Shown here: one piece after another, positions 1-11,893 of the stretch
Numbering within the stretch: position 1 is the stretch's first letter
Layout: each line of letters starts with the position of its first letter
NCBI GenBank assembly: GCA_013398015.1
Contig: VZRR01012883.1
Span: 757,591 to 821,590, forward strand
Source: Oreocharis arfaki
Lineage: Eukaryota > Chordata > Aves > Passeriformes > Paramythiidae
Direction: 5' to 3'
Length of the DNA stretch: 64,000 nucleotides
Program-made: the position numbers and the translations under genes
The notes under the pieces: model-generated
What the model was told of the DNA's origin: nothing
Seen by the model: the letters and a program-made list of their open reading frames with translations, nothing else
The model's database searches: none

Positions 1-1679
1 AAGCAAATGGCCTCCCTCTGCCTTGCCACTCTTCGCAGGCCACAGTACCAGTACCCATCTTTGTGTACACACACACTGGGGACCACTCGTCTTAATGACA
101 CAGACGATGAAAACTTAGCACTGAGCTCAGGTAATGTGCATTAACAAGGTTTCATCTGCTGCAAATAAATGGCACTTTACCATCCTTTCAGTATTTTAAA
201 AAGATCTTCTGTAAAAACCATGAGCTTGTTTTACTGGCATTAAATAAAGAAAGGATCTGGAGAGGCATCTATCTATCCTTCCATCCATCCATCATTAGAT
301 GTAATTTAATACTTAATGACATTTGTGATCATCATGCTATTCTTGTAATTGAAAATGAATAATTGAAATTCCAATTACCACAGGGGTCAGTGTAAGGGGA
401 ATTCGTATAGAAACTTGCTAGGCAATAGCTTAAATTTGCAGTCATGTTAGGACTGCAAACAATGTGTCTCATTCTTCAATTATTTATTGGGAAATGTCAT
501 CTTAATTTTGCTTAGCTATTTCTGTGAACAGTCAGGGCATTGTCCTGAAAGGCAGAAAATCCAGATTTCCTCACGCTCATCCAGCATCTAGCTGGAGAGT
601 CCTGGATCAGCACTCCTGTGGGGCTCCCCGTTGGCATCTGTCCTTACCAGAGCAGCTGAAGGTACCACCAGCAGACTAAGTGCACTTCAATACAGACCAC
701 ACATCTGTCAGCATGAGGGAAATGGCAAGAAAGCACAGAGCTGCACAAGACCAAGAATACATGATACCAGTGGAGTTAGCCTTAAATAATCGATCTTGGG
801 CTTCAAACAACATCCAGTGGCAAATCATCAACATAACAAAAGAGGCTCATTTTCAGGCTATTAGCTGCTTGCAGTACAAGGAACTTTTCTGGCTTTCTCA
901 GAAATCTGATCCCCTAATGACTGCAGAAAGGGCAACAGGACAGAAAATAATTACAGTCTGTCAGACAGTCTGGCATTCAACCTTCCACATGGTCCAGTAG
1001 ACGGTGTCAAAGATTTGACCTCAAGGGGGTTTAAAGCACATTGTCAGAAAATACTCATCTAAATGGTCTACAGAGCATCCTACAGCTGATCAATGTCTTA
1101 AGTGAGCAATACTTAGCAGCTGAAATGTGTTTGATTAGTACATCTAACCCCTGATTGATTGGTTTTCTAAATAATTAATTGCCTTGTTCGTGGGGGAACA
1201 AAATAAAACTTTAATAAGTGACAAGGATCTCAGTGTCTCTGTAGCAGGCTACAAGAAATGTTAGCTCTGCTTTTCAATGGTCAGTTTAAAATTCACATAT
1301 GAAACCACCTGTATATTTGCATCCAGAGTTGCAAAATTTCACTGCTTTCCTAATACCCAAAAATGTGGCTCAGTGGAAATTTCTCTTCAACTTGCTTCAA
1401 TGCCAGAAATTTTACATATTCCTTTCACTTGTGTTTCAATCCCTCTGATCTTTCCAGAAAGATACAACCGGTTTGAGCATTAAACTCCTAACACATGACT
1501 TTTAGAAAAAGGAATGAATACAATACAGTATATACTCATATGGGTTTTCTGAATAGGCTGCTGATTAATTTACATTGGACCTCTGTGTATAGGCAAGTCT
1601 CCCTCAGCTTTTCTTTGAACCCAGTAGAAGTAGCTATCTCCAGAAGGCACCTTACTAGAACAGGTCATGAAGGGGAAAG
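1..1679. other. Unique sequence with no recognised gene
   Basis: No coding exon, RNA gene or interspersed repeat is recognisable. Frames are short; the longest, about 106 codons near 0.7-1.0 kb on the plus strand, matches nothing I know and has no supporting context. A small ATCT/CCAT microsatellite lies near position 280. The rest looks like ordinary AT-rich noncoding DNA. Confidence 0.6.
267..293. repeat. Short (ATCT)n/(CCAT)n microsatellite
   Basis: About two and a half ATCT units are followed by CCTT and then three CCAT units. It is a short imperfect tetranucleotide array of the kind common in vertebrate noncoding DNA. No function is implied. Confidence 0.75.
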
Positions 1680-1856
1680 GGAATCATGGAATGGCCAAGG
1701 TTAAAAAGATCTCTAAGGTCATTGAGTCCACTCTTTAGGCCAGCACTGCCAAGTCTACCACAAAACCATATCCCCAAGTGTCACATCCACATGCCTCTTG
1801 AATACTTCCAGGTATCACGATTCCACCACTTACCTGGGCAGCCTATTCAAATTCAT
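1680..1856 (-). mobile_element. CR1 LINE 3' fragment (antisense)
   Basis: On the plus strand this begins with a degenerate octamer end (AATCATGGAATGG). It continues through the CR1 antisense landmarks: a 'aaggtcattgagtcca' block, 'ccagcactgccaag', 'atccccaagtgtcacatc', 'acttccaggtatcacgattccaccact' (read in pieces) and 'cctgggcagcct'. The element therefore lies on the minus strand with its 3' end at the left. Only the terminal 180 bp or so survives. It is moderately diverged, the reading frame is lost, and it is non-autonomous. The right edge is uncertain by about 50 bp. Confidence 0.85.
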
Positions 1857-4556
1857 GAAACTGACCTCATCTGTCTTAAGATGCATCTCCTCCAAGTGCC
1901 CAGATTTGTGCAGTGACTCCTACCCAATGTGTTAGGCTCTATGTACTTTGATCAAAAAAGTGCAGAGTGCCTCTGACAACCCACTGCAGATTGAGGTTCA
2001 CAGGTAGATACAATCTGGAGGGACTGATTATGTATGCAAGTACAGCCTGGTTTGAAATGCAACTAGTGGGACTGAAATGATTTACATCCTTTCTACAGAG
2101 ATACCAGGGTGAAGGGCAAGAGAGAATCATATCACAGTCTGGTCCTCACCCATCCAGTAATGGCCCTCTGGCTTGTCCAATAAAAGCAAATATCACTTCT
2201 TTTACTTGAAAGAAAAAGTAACTAAAGTTTTTGACAAAATTAGCTGGAAAAGCTCATCTGAGCATTGTCCTTCTGTGACTAAGGATCTTCCTCCTCCTCT
2301 CCTACCACCCGTAGCAATGAGTGCCCCCAGTCCCAACCTTAGTCCATTCTGCACTCCCACCACGATGTAGATTCATCTTTGCAGCAAATAGGTATTTCCT
2401 AAATATTCCCAAATATCTGTACCCCAGCTCATACATTAATGCTCTTCCCCATACGGCCCTCAGTTATCCTGTCCTGATTTGTGTTTCTTGGCAGGACTGG
2501 ATAATAGGCACTAAAAGAACAGTCACTCCACTGGGGCACTCAGGTCCTGAATTTTTAGATGAAGAGGACCATGCCCCTCAAAATTCAACCAGAATCCTTT
2601 CCTTTTTGCCACAGAAATACCACTGCAGGAGACAGAGCATGGCCAAGCCAAATGCTAGTTGGTCTTCCATACTGAGCCAGCCACTTCCACTGCAGGTCCA
2701 TGGCATCAAAGAAGTTTTTCTATATTGCAATTTAAACTTTAAAATCTCTTGGTGCATAAATGGTAACGTGTCAAAGCGATCTTCGTGTTGTTTAAGTCTG
2801 TGTCTTTTTGGGTCAGTACTACCACATTGCCATGCAGGACACAATGTTGTTATTAGTGTCAGATTTATAAGGACCATCAGTGGGTGAAGTGTCCTTAGAG
2901 AGGCTTTTTAAACAAACCTGATTTCAGCTTATGGAACCAGACCATCATTATGTCTCTCACCAACCAAAGAATGTGTGTTTACACAAGAGGAGGCCACGGG
3001 TCAGAGGCAGAGAGCAGAAGCACAGACAGTGCAAATCAATATTTTTAGATAGTTTACTGTTAAATAAACTGTAAGACCAGGCCCAGCTGGTTTGCATCAG
3101 CTTCACCACTCTTAGTATCAATGGAAGAAGGAATGTTTACTTGTATCGCAGTTATGGATCTCAGCACAGCCATCTCGATAAACTGCTGCCTGGAAAACCT
3201 CACATCTTCTCTAATTAGCTACTCACTGAGAATGTGGAAGAGGTATACAATTCTTGGCTTACAAATAAAGCAATTAAAGAGCAATTTAGACATCAGAGTA
3301 AGGTCAAATATTTAACTTCTCAGAGCCTTTGAGTAATCAGGGACTGCTGAGTGTCAAACAAGTCATGGGATTGGAAAGACCTGATCAAGAAAAGCAGCAG
3401 TTCTTCCATCTCCTGATGCTCAACCCAGGGTCCTGCCCTCTGGATGCAGAGTCCCATCCCTCCCGTGCACAGCAAAGGCCAAAGGGCAAAAAGCTTGTCA
3501 GCAGAAAAACAGAAACAGATGCCAGTCAGTTAGCTGACAAATCTAGGCAATCTCATCTTATTTTGCTGTGAGGTTGGCTGTAATGACATGGTGGGGTGGA
3601 GGAGGTGCCTTTGCTCTGCTGCAGAGGGCAAAAGGAGTCTGAGTCCAGTCACGAGAAATGTCAGGCAGAATAAAGTTGCTGCTTGGCTTGGCAGTGACAG
3701 CATCAGGTTTTCCACCTGTTTCCTTGTGAGTCATGTCCAACTTTTGGACATGCATTTCCTGTGTATCCAACACAGCCTGAGGTGGGAACTAATAAGAGGC
3801 CTGGTTTTGACATGTGTTGATGTACATAGCGCAGTTGCCTAGCACAGGTGCTGGCTTGCACATATTTCTGCACACGGGATTTGTAACTCAATGGGGACTC
3901 TGGCTCAGCAACCCTCACACGGAACGCTCCACTCCAGGCTCTGAATTCTGCCAATACTCTGCACAACTTTAATGAATATGTTAAATACCTATATATCATC
4001 TACTTTCTGTGAGAATTACTAAAAGCCTTGTCTGATAACATAGCTAAAGAATTACAACAACTCCATTTTATTTTAACCAGTGAAGATTACAATGAGGTTT
4101 TTTTTTTAGCCTCTGAGCTGTCAGACCCGCTTCCCCCCTTCTTAACAGTCACATACTGCTTTGTAAGGTTTAACTTTTCATTTACTTTTTTCCTCATTGA
4201 ACTGGTCAAAATAGATTTTTTTTATTATTTACCAGCTAAAGCACAGAAACTAAAAGGAACAATCAAATTACCTAAAGGCTAAAAAATAGAAATATTTAAT
4301 TTTCTTTGAAAAGCAAAAAAAAATTTGAATTCTCTTTTAAATCATTATGGTAAGTTTTGATTCAAAAGCTCAATTCCACATCACTCCAACGGGCATTTGA
4401 TTAAAATCTAATCTAACCAGGATATATGTGTGATGGCTGCTTTTTTTACTATTATTATTATTAAGAGAAAGTATTTATACTATAGTAGAATATAAAATTA
4501 CTCATGGAAATTAGTATTATTACTACTTCAACTCTGCTGCACCAAGCATTCTCCTT

Positions 4557-4652
4557 ATCCATGTGTAAGACCATACAGTATTATATATCTATACTATACA
4601 TTATATATATATTAAACTATATATTATATATAGTACTATATATTATATAAAA
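4557..4652. repeat. AT-rich palindromic TA tract
   Basis: This is about 95 bp of almost pure A/T with imperfect TA dinucleotides. It contains a perfect odd palindrome at 4616-4634: arms ACTATATAT and ATATATAGT around a central T. The 15-bp stretch at 4616-4630 (ACTATATATTATATA) is repeated at 4635-4649. Such tracts can extrude cruciforms and are often polymorphic in length. I infer no specific function. Confidence 0.75.
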
Positions 4653-5380
4653 TAACCACATAGTTAAATTTAATAATCAAACTTTATTCCCCAGACAACA
4701 CTCTACTGACTGCTGTTCTGCTGGCTTTTTGTCATTATTGGCTTCATTTTCTTTTGATTTTCCAGTTTTCCCAATACATTTTTGGGGCAACATTCCCATA
4801 CGGTGGACATCATTCATGAGGTCAGTCCAACCAGCATAAGTTTGTCATGAGGATAAACTTTGCCTCAAGTTTAAAATAAAGTAATGGTATGGTTCACCAC
4901 AAAATAAAAATATCACTCACTATCATTATCAGTAATGCATACTGCAGCCATTGGTTTATGCTGCTGAAGGGGTTTTGCAAGACTCTGGCTTTGCTTCCCT
5001 TCTTGATTCACAGGCTGAATCCCAGAAAATCAGAAAGGAGCAACTATATCTTGGACTGACTTGAGTGAGCTTTCTTACTGTTTTCCCTTTCACTAGAAAA
5101 GCAGTTTCAAAGCTGAACAGGAAAGAAAAAAAAAAAACAAACCACAGAATGGGATCAACTGAAACATTTTGCTTAGACAGATACATCATGTTTTCCTTCG
5201 TGGAGGTTGGATTTTTTCTTGGTTCCCTTGCATTTTTATTTCTTTAGGCCAACAGGCTTAAACCAACAGTTTCTAACAAGCCACTGAAATATTTTACATC
5301 AATGTTTTTCTAGTTTTCATTTTTTCTTCTCTGGGGGAGAGTGCTACTAAAATATATGGATGCCACACCTCACTATACAA

Positions 5381-5397
5381 CAAACAAACAAACAAAC
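5381..5397. repeat. (CAAA)4 microsatellite
   Basis: Four CAAA units in tandem, flanked by non-repetitive sequence. A short simple repeat. Confidence 0.8.
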
Positions 5398-8300
5398 CCA
5401 AAATACTATATGTTTGTATGGCCATTAACCCTAAGATCAGAGCATATCATCAGCAAGCAATTAAGGCTCACACACACTCAGAACAAATTTGTTCTATCTG
5501 GCAGACAAAGGATGAACTCACTGTAAGAATTGTCTTCTGACACTTCCTCTATATAGTCACTGTCAAGCTTCGCTTTCTGCGACCTCTCTTGCAGAATTTC
5601 CGATACAGCAAGGCCTCCTGTGTCATGTCTAAAAATCTACTAAAAATTTATTTTTGTTTTTTTCTTTGCTACCCGTTGAGACCATGCATAAAATTCAGTC
5701 ACAGCTGTCTCCAAAAAGAGAGCAGAGGATGTCACTAAAGAGAGTATGTCCCTTTGACTCTGCCCCCATTCATGGCTTAAAAACTGCAATGATCTGGTTT
5801 ATCTCAACTTGACTTCCTAGGTTGGCCAGCCCTCCTCAACCTGAGTATCTACAATCCTTCAATAACTCTCTCTTTGCTCTTCTAAGACATGGACGATGGT
5901 ACCTTGCCCTGTTCCTTACTCTTTCATGCAGAAACATACTGACCATAAACTTTCACAGAAGAACTAGATTTAGGTTCAAAACTTGCTCTGCAAAAAGAGG
6001 TGAGAAAGGGTTTCTGCTAGCACAGGACCTTATCCCTTCCCTATTGACTGAACTCAAAACCAATTTAAAGGCTGCTTAGAAGACAATGCTCTCTTTCCTC
6101 CCTTGTTGAAGTTTTTCCCCTTTGCAGGCAAGAACACCAGGCAGCCAAGCTACTGGCAAGAATGGGATCATCACCATGTAGCTGAGTTGTTGGGAGACTA
6201 ATCTCTAGCCCTGATTTTTCATCCAAGGAAGGGTGTCTTTTCTACACATTGGAGCAATTTCAGCACAAGTGATAGAGAGAGATCCCATGCAAATAGGAAG
6301 GAAAATCATACAATTTTAGTCATCTCCAGTCTCTGTCCAAGCTTGTCACCCTGGGCTGCTTTTTATTTCCCAGAGAGAAGCACAGAATTTTAGGCATAGA
6401 TTATGTGCTTTTATTTTAGGTGTGTCTTTTGAAATGAAAAATCTTTCTACCTGAATGTGCTTGTTTCTCTCCACTGACTAAAAAAACAGTCTGTGATGAC
6501 TGTGTCAGCTGTGAATATTTACATTTGATCAGATGTACCTAATCCAGGCTATGTTTTTGCCATCTTCCTTTCCAAAATAAACTTGCCTTTTGTTAAGAAA
6601 TCTCTTTCATACTATCTCAAAACAAAACCTTTATAAAACCCAGGATGAAAAAAAATCAAATTAAATCCTCCTGTTTTCAGACATTCATGTCCTAGAATAG
6701 AAACTGATACGTAACCACCACCGTTTGGGCAGCCAGAGGGAGAAACAGACTATAAACAAAACTGAAACAGATTTTATTGATTTTTCCCCATGCAAGCTAA
6801 GCCCCATGCAAAATCAAAATCAAACACAGAATATCAATAACTAACAACAAGTCAAGTGCATTTTCAAATTAATTCCCTCTCCATGGTCTAAGGCATTCCT
6901 GCAATAAGTCAGATTAAGAAAGATACCTGCAAGTTATGATTTGAAGGGGATTATGTCCATTTAAGGATTCATTTCAATAGGTTTTCATGCTGATGACCTT
7001 GACAGAATAAAGGAATTTACATTATCCAAAAGTTGTTAAGCACGTATAGTTCTCTACTGCCTGTGCATTATAAAGGTAAAATGTTTCCTCTCACAGAAAA
7101 GGAGCTACCATGGGCCTTGTACTCTTACTCCAACATCTAACTCCTTTTCCCTGAGCTTTGTATACACCTTTCCAGCTTACTGAGCTATGGTACCCCACCA
7201 CATCAGAACTCTGGCTCTAAGAGTTGACTCACAAACAGGGTTTAACCAAGCAAGATTCGGCAAAATTTGAGGGTAGGTCAGAGATATGCAAGGAGACACT
7301 GTGAACATGTATAGGGTAGGATTTATCTCTCATTAAACTTTGGATATCGAGTACACCTTCACATGAGCTAGCCATGCACAAATCCACTGATTGTTGATCT
7401 GCTACTAGCTCCTTCCAGCTGGGATGAACCCCAACCTGGGAGTGCATCTTAAGATAGAGACAGGCTAATAAAGCTCATGAGCTGCTGCATGATGACTGTC
7501 TTGTTTTTCTAATATATCCTCTCTGTGCACAAAGATGTATGTACTGGGGTGACTTCTTTGTCATGAACTGGCTTTCTGAAGAATGCCTGACACCAAATTG
7601 CTCAAATCGCTATAAAGACACAGCCTTTATCTGTGAAGTACAGATCCCTCCAAAACTGCATAGATGGAAAACTTCAGAAGTATTTCATTACAGTCCCAGA
7701 CTCTGCATACTGTCTGGGCTGCTTAGGTATCTTGCATTTTAAATTCCCTGGATTTTTTCTTACAAATAAACATCTTAAAGGAAGGACAATTCAATTTACA
7801 TTTGGTGAGGTTCAAAAGTCACTGTAATTGAATAATAATTTGCCGTGAAGTATGGATGTGACTCCTCATGCTTGCCTCTTGACCTGAAAGGATATGGCTA
7901 GTGAAAATGTCTAGCAGATAATTACTATGAGGCTAACCCTGAGGCTTGGCTATTATTCACAGGTCAATCTCTCTAAGATAATTCCCAGGATAATAATACC
8001 GGAGAAAACACTCCCCCTGCATAATGCACCACCTGCCTCTGTTGTGAGACTGGGGATGGAGATGGCAGGGTTGAGCTTTACCTGTTTTTCAGTCTCTTCA
8101 TTAAGTTTTCCTGTAGGGCAGGGGATGAAAGCAGCAAAAGGGGGGAGTAAAGGAAAAGTCACTTTGTAACAGTGAACCTGCAGTGATTTTATGTTCGTTA
8201 CTTGTCAGGGCTATGACCAATCACAGAGTGTGTACAGATGAGGAAGACACAAACTCTCAGATTGCGCAACAAGACCAGGTGTTGCTGTTGAAGAGTGGAA

Positions 8301-8616
8301 GGGGACTAGTTTCAATACACAAAGTATTTGCTAGCCCGAAAACACTAGCAAATGGGCCTTGTCAGAGCATATAATTCTTTTCTGGGCATAGGATTATGCA
8401 TCATTAGTAGGAACTCATCTTTTTAAGTCTTGAAAACACTGTAAAGAGATTCGTGTGCTTCTATTTTGACTGCCAGCAAACCACTTCTCTTTATGAATTC
8501 TACTGCAGATGACCAAGAGGAAAAATAAACATGTTGAAAAGCGATCTCAGAAGATCACTTAAAATCATTGTTAGGTCTTTTTGTCAATATGCTCCCAGCA
8601 CTGAGGGGGAAAAGTC

Positions 8617-8728
8617 GTAGAATTATAGAATCATTCAGGTTTGGAAAGATGATTGAGTCCATGCATTAACCCAGCACTGCCAAGTCCACCACCAAAGCAT
8701 GTCCCCAAGCACCACACCTACAAGTGTA
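8617..8728 (-). mobile_element. CR1 LINE 3' fragment (antisense)
   Basis: It starts with a degenerate terminal octamer pair (TAGAATTATAGAATCATT). It continues through the antisense landmarks 'attgagtcca', 'acccagcactgccaagtcca' and 'catgtccccaagcaccacac'. The element is on the minus strand, truncated to about 110 bp of its 3' untranslated region. It resembles the copy at 1.68 kb in subfamily, so both probably belong to the same middle-aged CR1 group. Confidence 0.85.
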
Positions 8729-8902
8729 CAGTTCTGTGTATATATGTGTTACAGCACATGTCTACAGTCAGGTATCTACCATATTTTAGGCGAGGTGAGG
8801 ACGCTCCCTAGACTTCTACAGCATTGCAAGGTAAGTGAGTATGGGACAGATCAGGTCGTAATCCTGGACGGGGGTGAGCCCAACCTCCTTTATTTCCCTC
8901 AC

Positions 8903-9122
8903 AGAAACCTAGGGCCATAAAAGATCTCTAGAGGTCATCGAGTTCATCCCCTTGCCCTGAGGCAGGCTTAACTACAGGGAGGTCATGCCTGACAGATGTT
9001 TGTTTAACTTGCTCTCAGAATGATGGAAACTTCACAATCACTGCAGATGATCTGTGCTTGGTCTTAAGTGTCCTCATCACTAAAAATCTTCCCTTCCCAA
9101 TGTTAGAAATCCACCCTTGCTT
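8903..9122 (-). mobile_element. Older CR1-type LINE 3' fragment (antisense)
   Basis: The plus strand carries the antisense signature of a second CR1 subfamily: 'ctctagaggtcatcgagt', 'ccctgaggcaggcttaacta', 'cctgacagatgtttgttt' and 'aacttgctctcagaatgatgg', then a degraded 'cttcccaatgttagaaatccacc' block. The 3' octamers are eroded. Divergence looks higher than in the copy 170 bp to the left, so these are two separate insertions. Family assignment is fairly secure; the subfamily is not named. Confidence 0.7.
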
Positions 9123-11768
9123 TTGGAAGACAAGAAGAAGGAAAGATCAACCGCAGGAAAACGTACAAGCAGGAAAAAAAGTAACATCCAAGGGAGAAAA
9201 AGGGGAATAAAAGAAAAAACCTACAGGGGTCCATGGGTTGATTTGCATTATTTCAAAATTTTGCAACTATGAAAGCAGTGCTGAAGGGGAAGTCTAGTGG
9301 CCCCAGTGCCAGCAGTAAGAATAATAATTAATAATAATTATGCATCTGGTCAAAAGACAATGGTACAGTAAGGTTATATGATTAGTCTGATCAGCAACAT
9401 AGAGAAAGGATGGGAAAAGGTATGCAAGAGTCTTAATTAATACCACTTAAAATGCTATTAATAATGTATGATTACCTACTTAAATATTAATATGTTTCAT
9501 TACTTTCTTTGCCATACTGCATAGCAGGCAAAACCATCATCTCTGCCTATAATAGTATATATGTAAAAGTTGCTGGTAGATTTATCAACCCTGTATTGAG
9601 AGACACAAGTCCTGATGCTCAGATTTTAATTTTTACAGATCTTTTTAATTCCACTTGTGTTAATTATGTCCTTCAGCACATTAGCTGAAATAACTGGAAG
9701 TATCTTAACTACTTACTACACTCATTATTTTTGTATTGTTTCTTGTTTTGCTTGCAATATTTTTAGAAAATACAGTTGAATGAACTGGTTTCTTCTAGAA
9801 GAGCAATGTAATGTGGAACAATTCCAAAAGATACGTTTTAAATTGGAAACACTTGCAAAAGAGGAAACCAGCTATCAGTCTCAAGTTACTACTACTGTAA
9901 CTGGAAACAACTTTACAACTACATTTGTATAATTCATATTATTTTTCCAACACTTTGAAGTTACACTTTCTTCCCTCATTTCTTAAGTCAGCAAGAAATG
10001 GTTATTAAAGGCACCTTTTAAAAAAAATGAAACTGTCAAGATGTGGCTTTGAAATCTTTGAAAAGATGCCTGTAACGTATAATGTGCTATAAGCACGTCT
10101 ATTAAATCATGGCTCTTGTGGTTCTAACATAAACCAGTAATATAAAAATACCAAATGTTAAATTTTTTCACATAGGATCAGTAGCTACACAATAATGGGA
10201 AACACTTGGACTGAAAGGTGAAAGTTGGCTAAAGTAATCTCCTTCCCATCTGCTTGTTATCAGCAGTTATAGGAGCAGAGCAGGTGACCCATAAATATAT
10301 ATATTTTTTTTAACTGACAGGCTTTTGTTTAGGATTCTGTGACAATGAAGGGTCTTGTTTTAATTTATAGTTATTGTCCAGGAATTCAAAATTAAACAGC
10401 AGCTCTTAGTAAAGAAAAGAGGAGTGGTGGGAGAAACTGAAATTATTTTCCCATGTTAGAATTAAGAAAAATGTTGAAAAAGATGAAGTCCTCAGAATTT
10501 GCCAGGCATTTGCTAGAAGATAGAAACAGCCTGAAATCAATAGAGGAATTGATCAATTAACTTCCCCTCTCCGAAGTAAATGAAATGCAAAGAAAAGTAC
10601 TGGAAAAGACATGAAGAGAAAAACTTTGAGTGCACAAATAAATCCAAGAGAAGACAGACATTGAAGTATGCTCTATTTAATACTGAAAGGCAGAAATCAA
10701 GGATTGAAGGGTAAAGCTAAACACATTCACACTAGGAAAAACTGTGAATTAGATATTAATAGTGAATGCTCTTAACCACTTAAGCACAGTTGTATGGCGG
10801 GATCTCAGTCTCTTAATGTGCTCGGGACATCTTCAGAAGATAAGAGTTGTCCACAGAAGTTGCTAGACTCCAGCTGGGAACGAACGAAATTCCACCACCT
10901 CCATTAAATGGGAGGTCAAGGTGGAAGAGCTAATGGTTTCTGTGACCTCAAAAATCTTTGAAATTATGAAACCATTAAATTAGGTTACTGATCTAATTGT
11001 CTGGTTCACTTGGAGTTCTGGGGATTTTATACAGGCTTTTAATTTAATATATGACTTACTATAGTTGGGATAGATACAATAACCAACCTTTAGTTATTTT
11101 CCAAGACACAGCTTCTCTACAAACAAGGGATTTTTGCAGATTGTAAGTGCTGGTTGGCATTAAGTAACAACAATTTGAAAAAAAACCCTTCAAAATCCCT
11201 TAAAGCCATTCTCTACACTGCATCCTCTTTTAAATATTTCGTCACCCAGAACATTAGTGAATTGCTAAAGCAATTAAATACTTGTTAATTAGCAATAAAG
11301 AAAAATCAACTTATGTAATTATAAGTGAATTAAAAACAATGGAATTAATTATTAATACTACAGATTGGCATTCTTCCCAGAGCTGTAAGTTTAATTTTAC
11401 TTGTCTTTTTAAAGCTAAATTCTTTCTCTTCAATACATCTAGCAAAATTATTGGTTCTTGTTTTGTAACCAAGCATTTTGCAGATGAAAGAAACGTGGAG
11501 CAGTCCTGCAGCTATATGCCTTGTGCCCTAACCCAGTGAATACAGTGACTCAAATTTCTTTACCACTCAGGTTCTAGGACAGACGTTTCTTAACAACAAA
11601 GAAAAAAATAAACTAAACCAAATTTTTAAGGAACCTCAGAGAGACTGAACATGAGATTATATTCATAAATAATCTACTGAAGCATTAAGGCAAACCTGCT
11701 GTAAATAAGCTTTTCCTCTTAAATAAAAGTAAGACCCACCTGTGAAATTAAGACTTAGATATTGAGTT
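9123..11768. other. Unique AT-rich stretch with no recognised gene
   Basis: No gene or interspersed repeat is recognised. The sequence is AT-rich, with short ATTA-type motifs concentrated near 9.32 kb and 11.26-11.37 kb. Open frames are few and short (maximum about 85 codons). Confidence 0.55.
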
Positions 11769-11893
11769 CTGCAGGGAGGTGGACACATCACCAAGTCTTC
11801 CAGAGTTCAACAAGCATTTGGACAATGTTATCAGGCACATTGTGGGATTCTCAGGGTTGTACTGTGCAGGACCAGTGTTTTAGTCCATCACAT
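11769..11893 (+). mobile_element. CR1 LINE 3' fragment (sense)
   Basis: The sense-strand CR1 tail is readable as 'gcagggaggtggacacatca', 'agagttcaacaagcatttgg', 'acaatgttatcaggcacatt' and 'gtactgtgcaggaccagtg'. These are the last codons of the reverse-transcriptase ORF and the start of the 3' UTR. The terminal octamers are missing or eroded. The same subfamily is seen in the better-preserved copy at 32.0 kb. The fragment is short and coding-dead. Confidence 0.75.

Larger units (their letters stand above)
1857..8616. other. Long unique AT-rich stretch with no recognised gene
   Basis: I see no repeat family or exon here apart from the simple repeats listed separately. The longest frame in the whole window (188 codons, about 2.32-2.89 kb, plus strand) lies here. 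It has no recognisable domain, and its minus strand is also open for 99 codons, which is typical of chance. AT content rises strongly between 4.2 and 4.7 kb. Confidence 0.55.

Noticed and set aside
2321..2887. 188-codon plus-strand open frame, the longest in the window
   Set aside because: No recognisable domain, and the opposite strand is open for 99 codons over the same region. One frame of this length is plausible by chance in 64 kb. No promoter, splice or codon-usage evidence.
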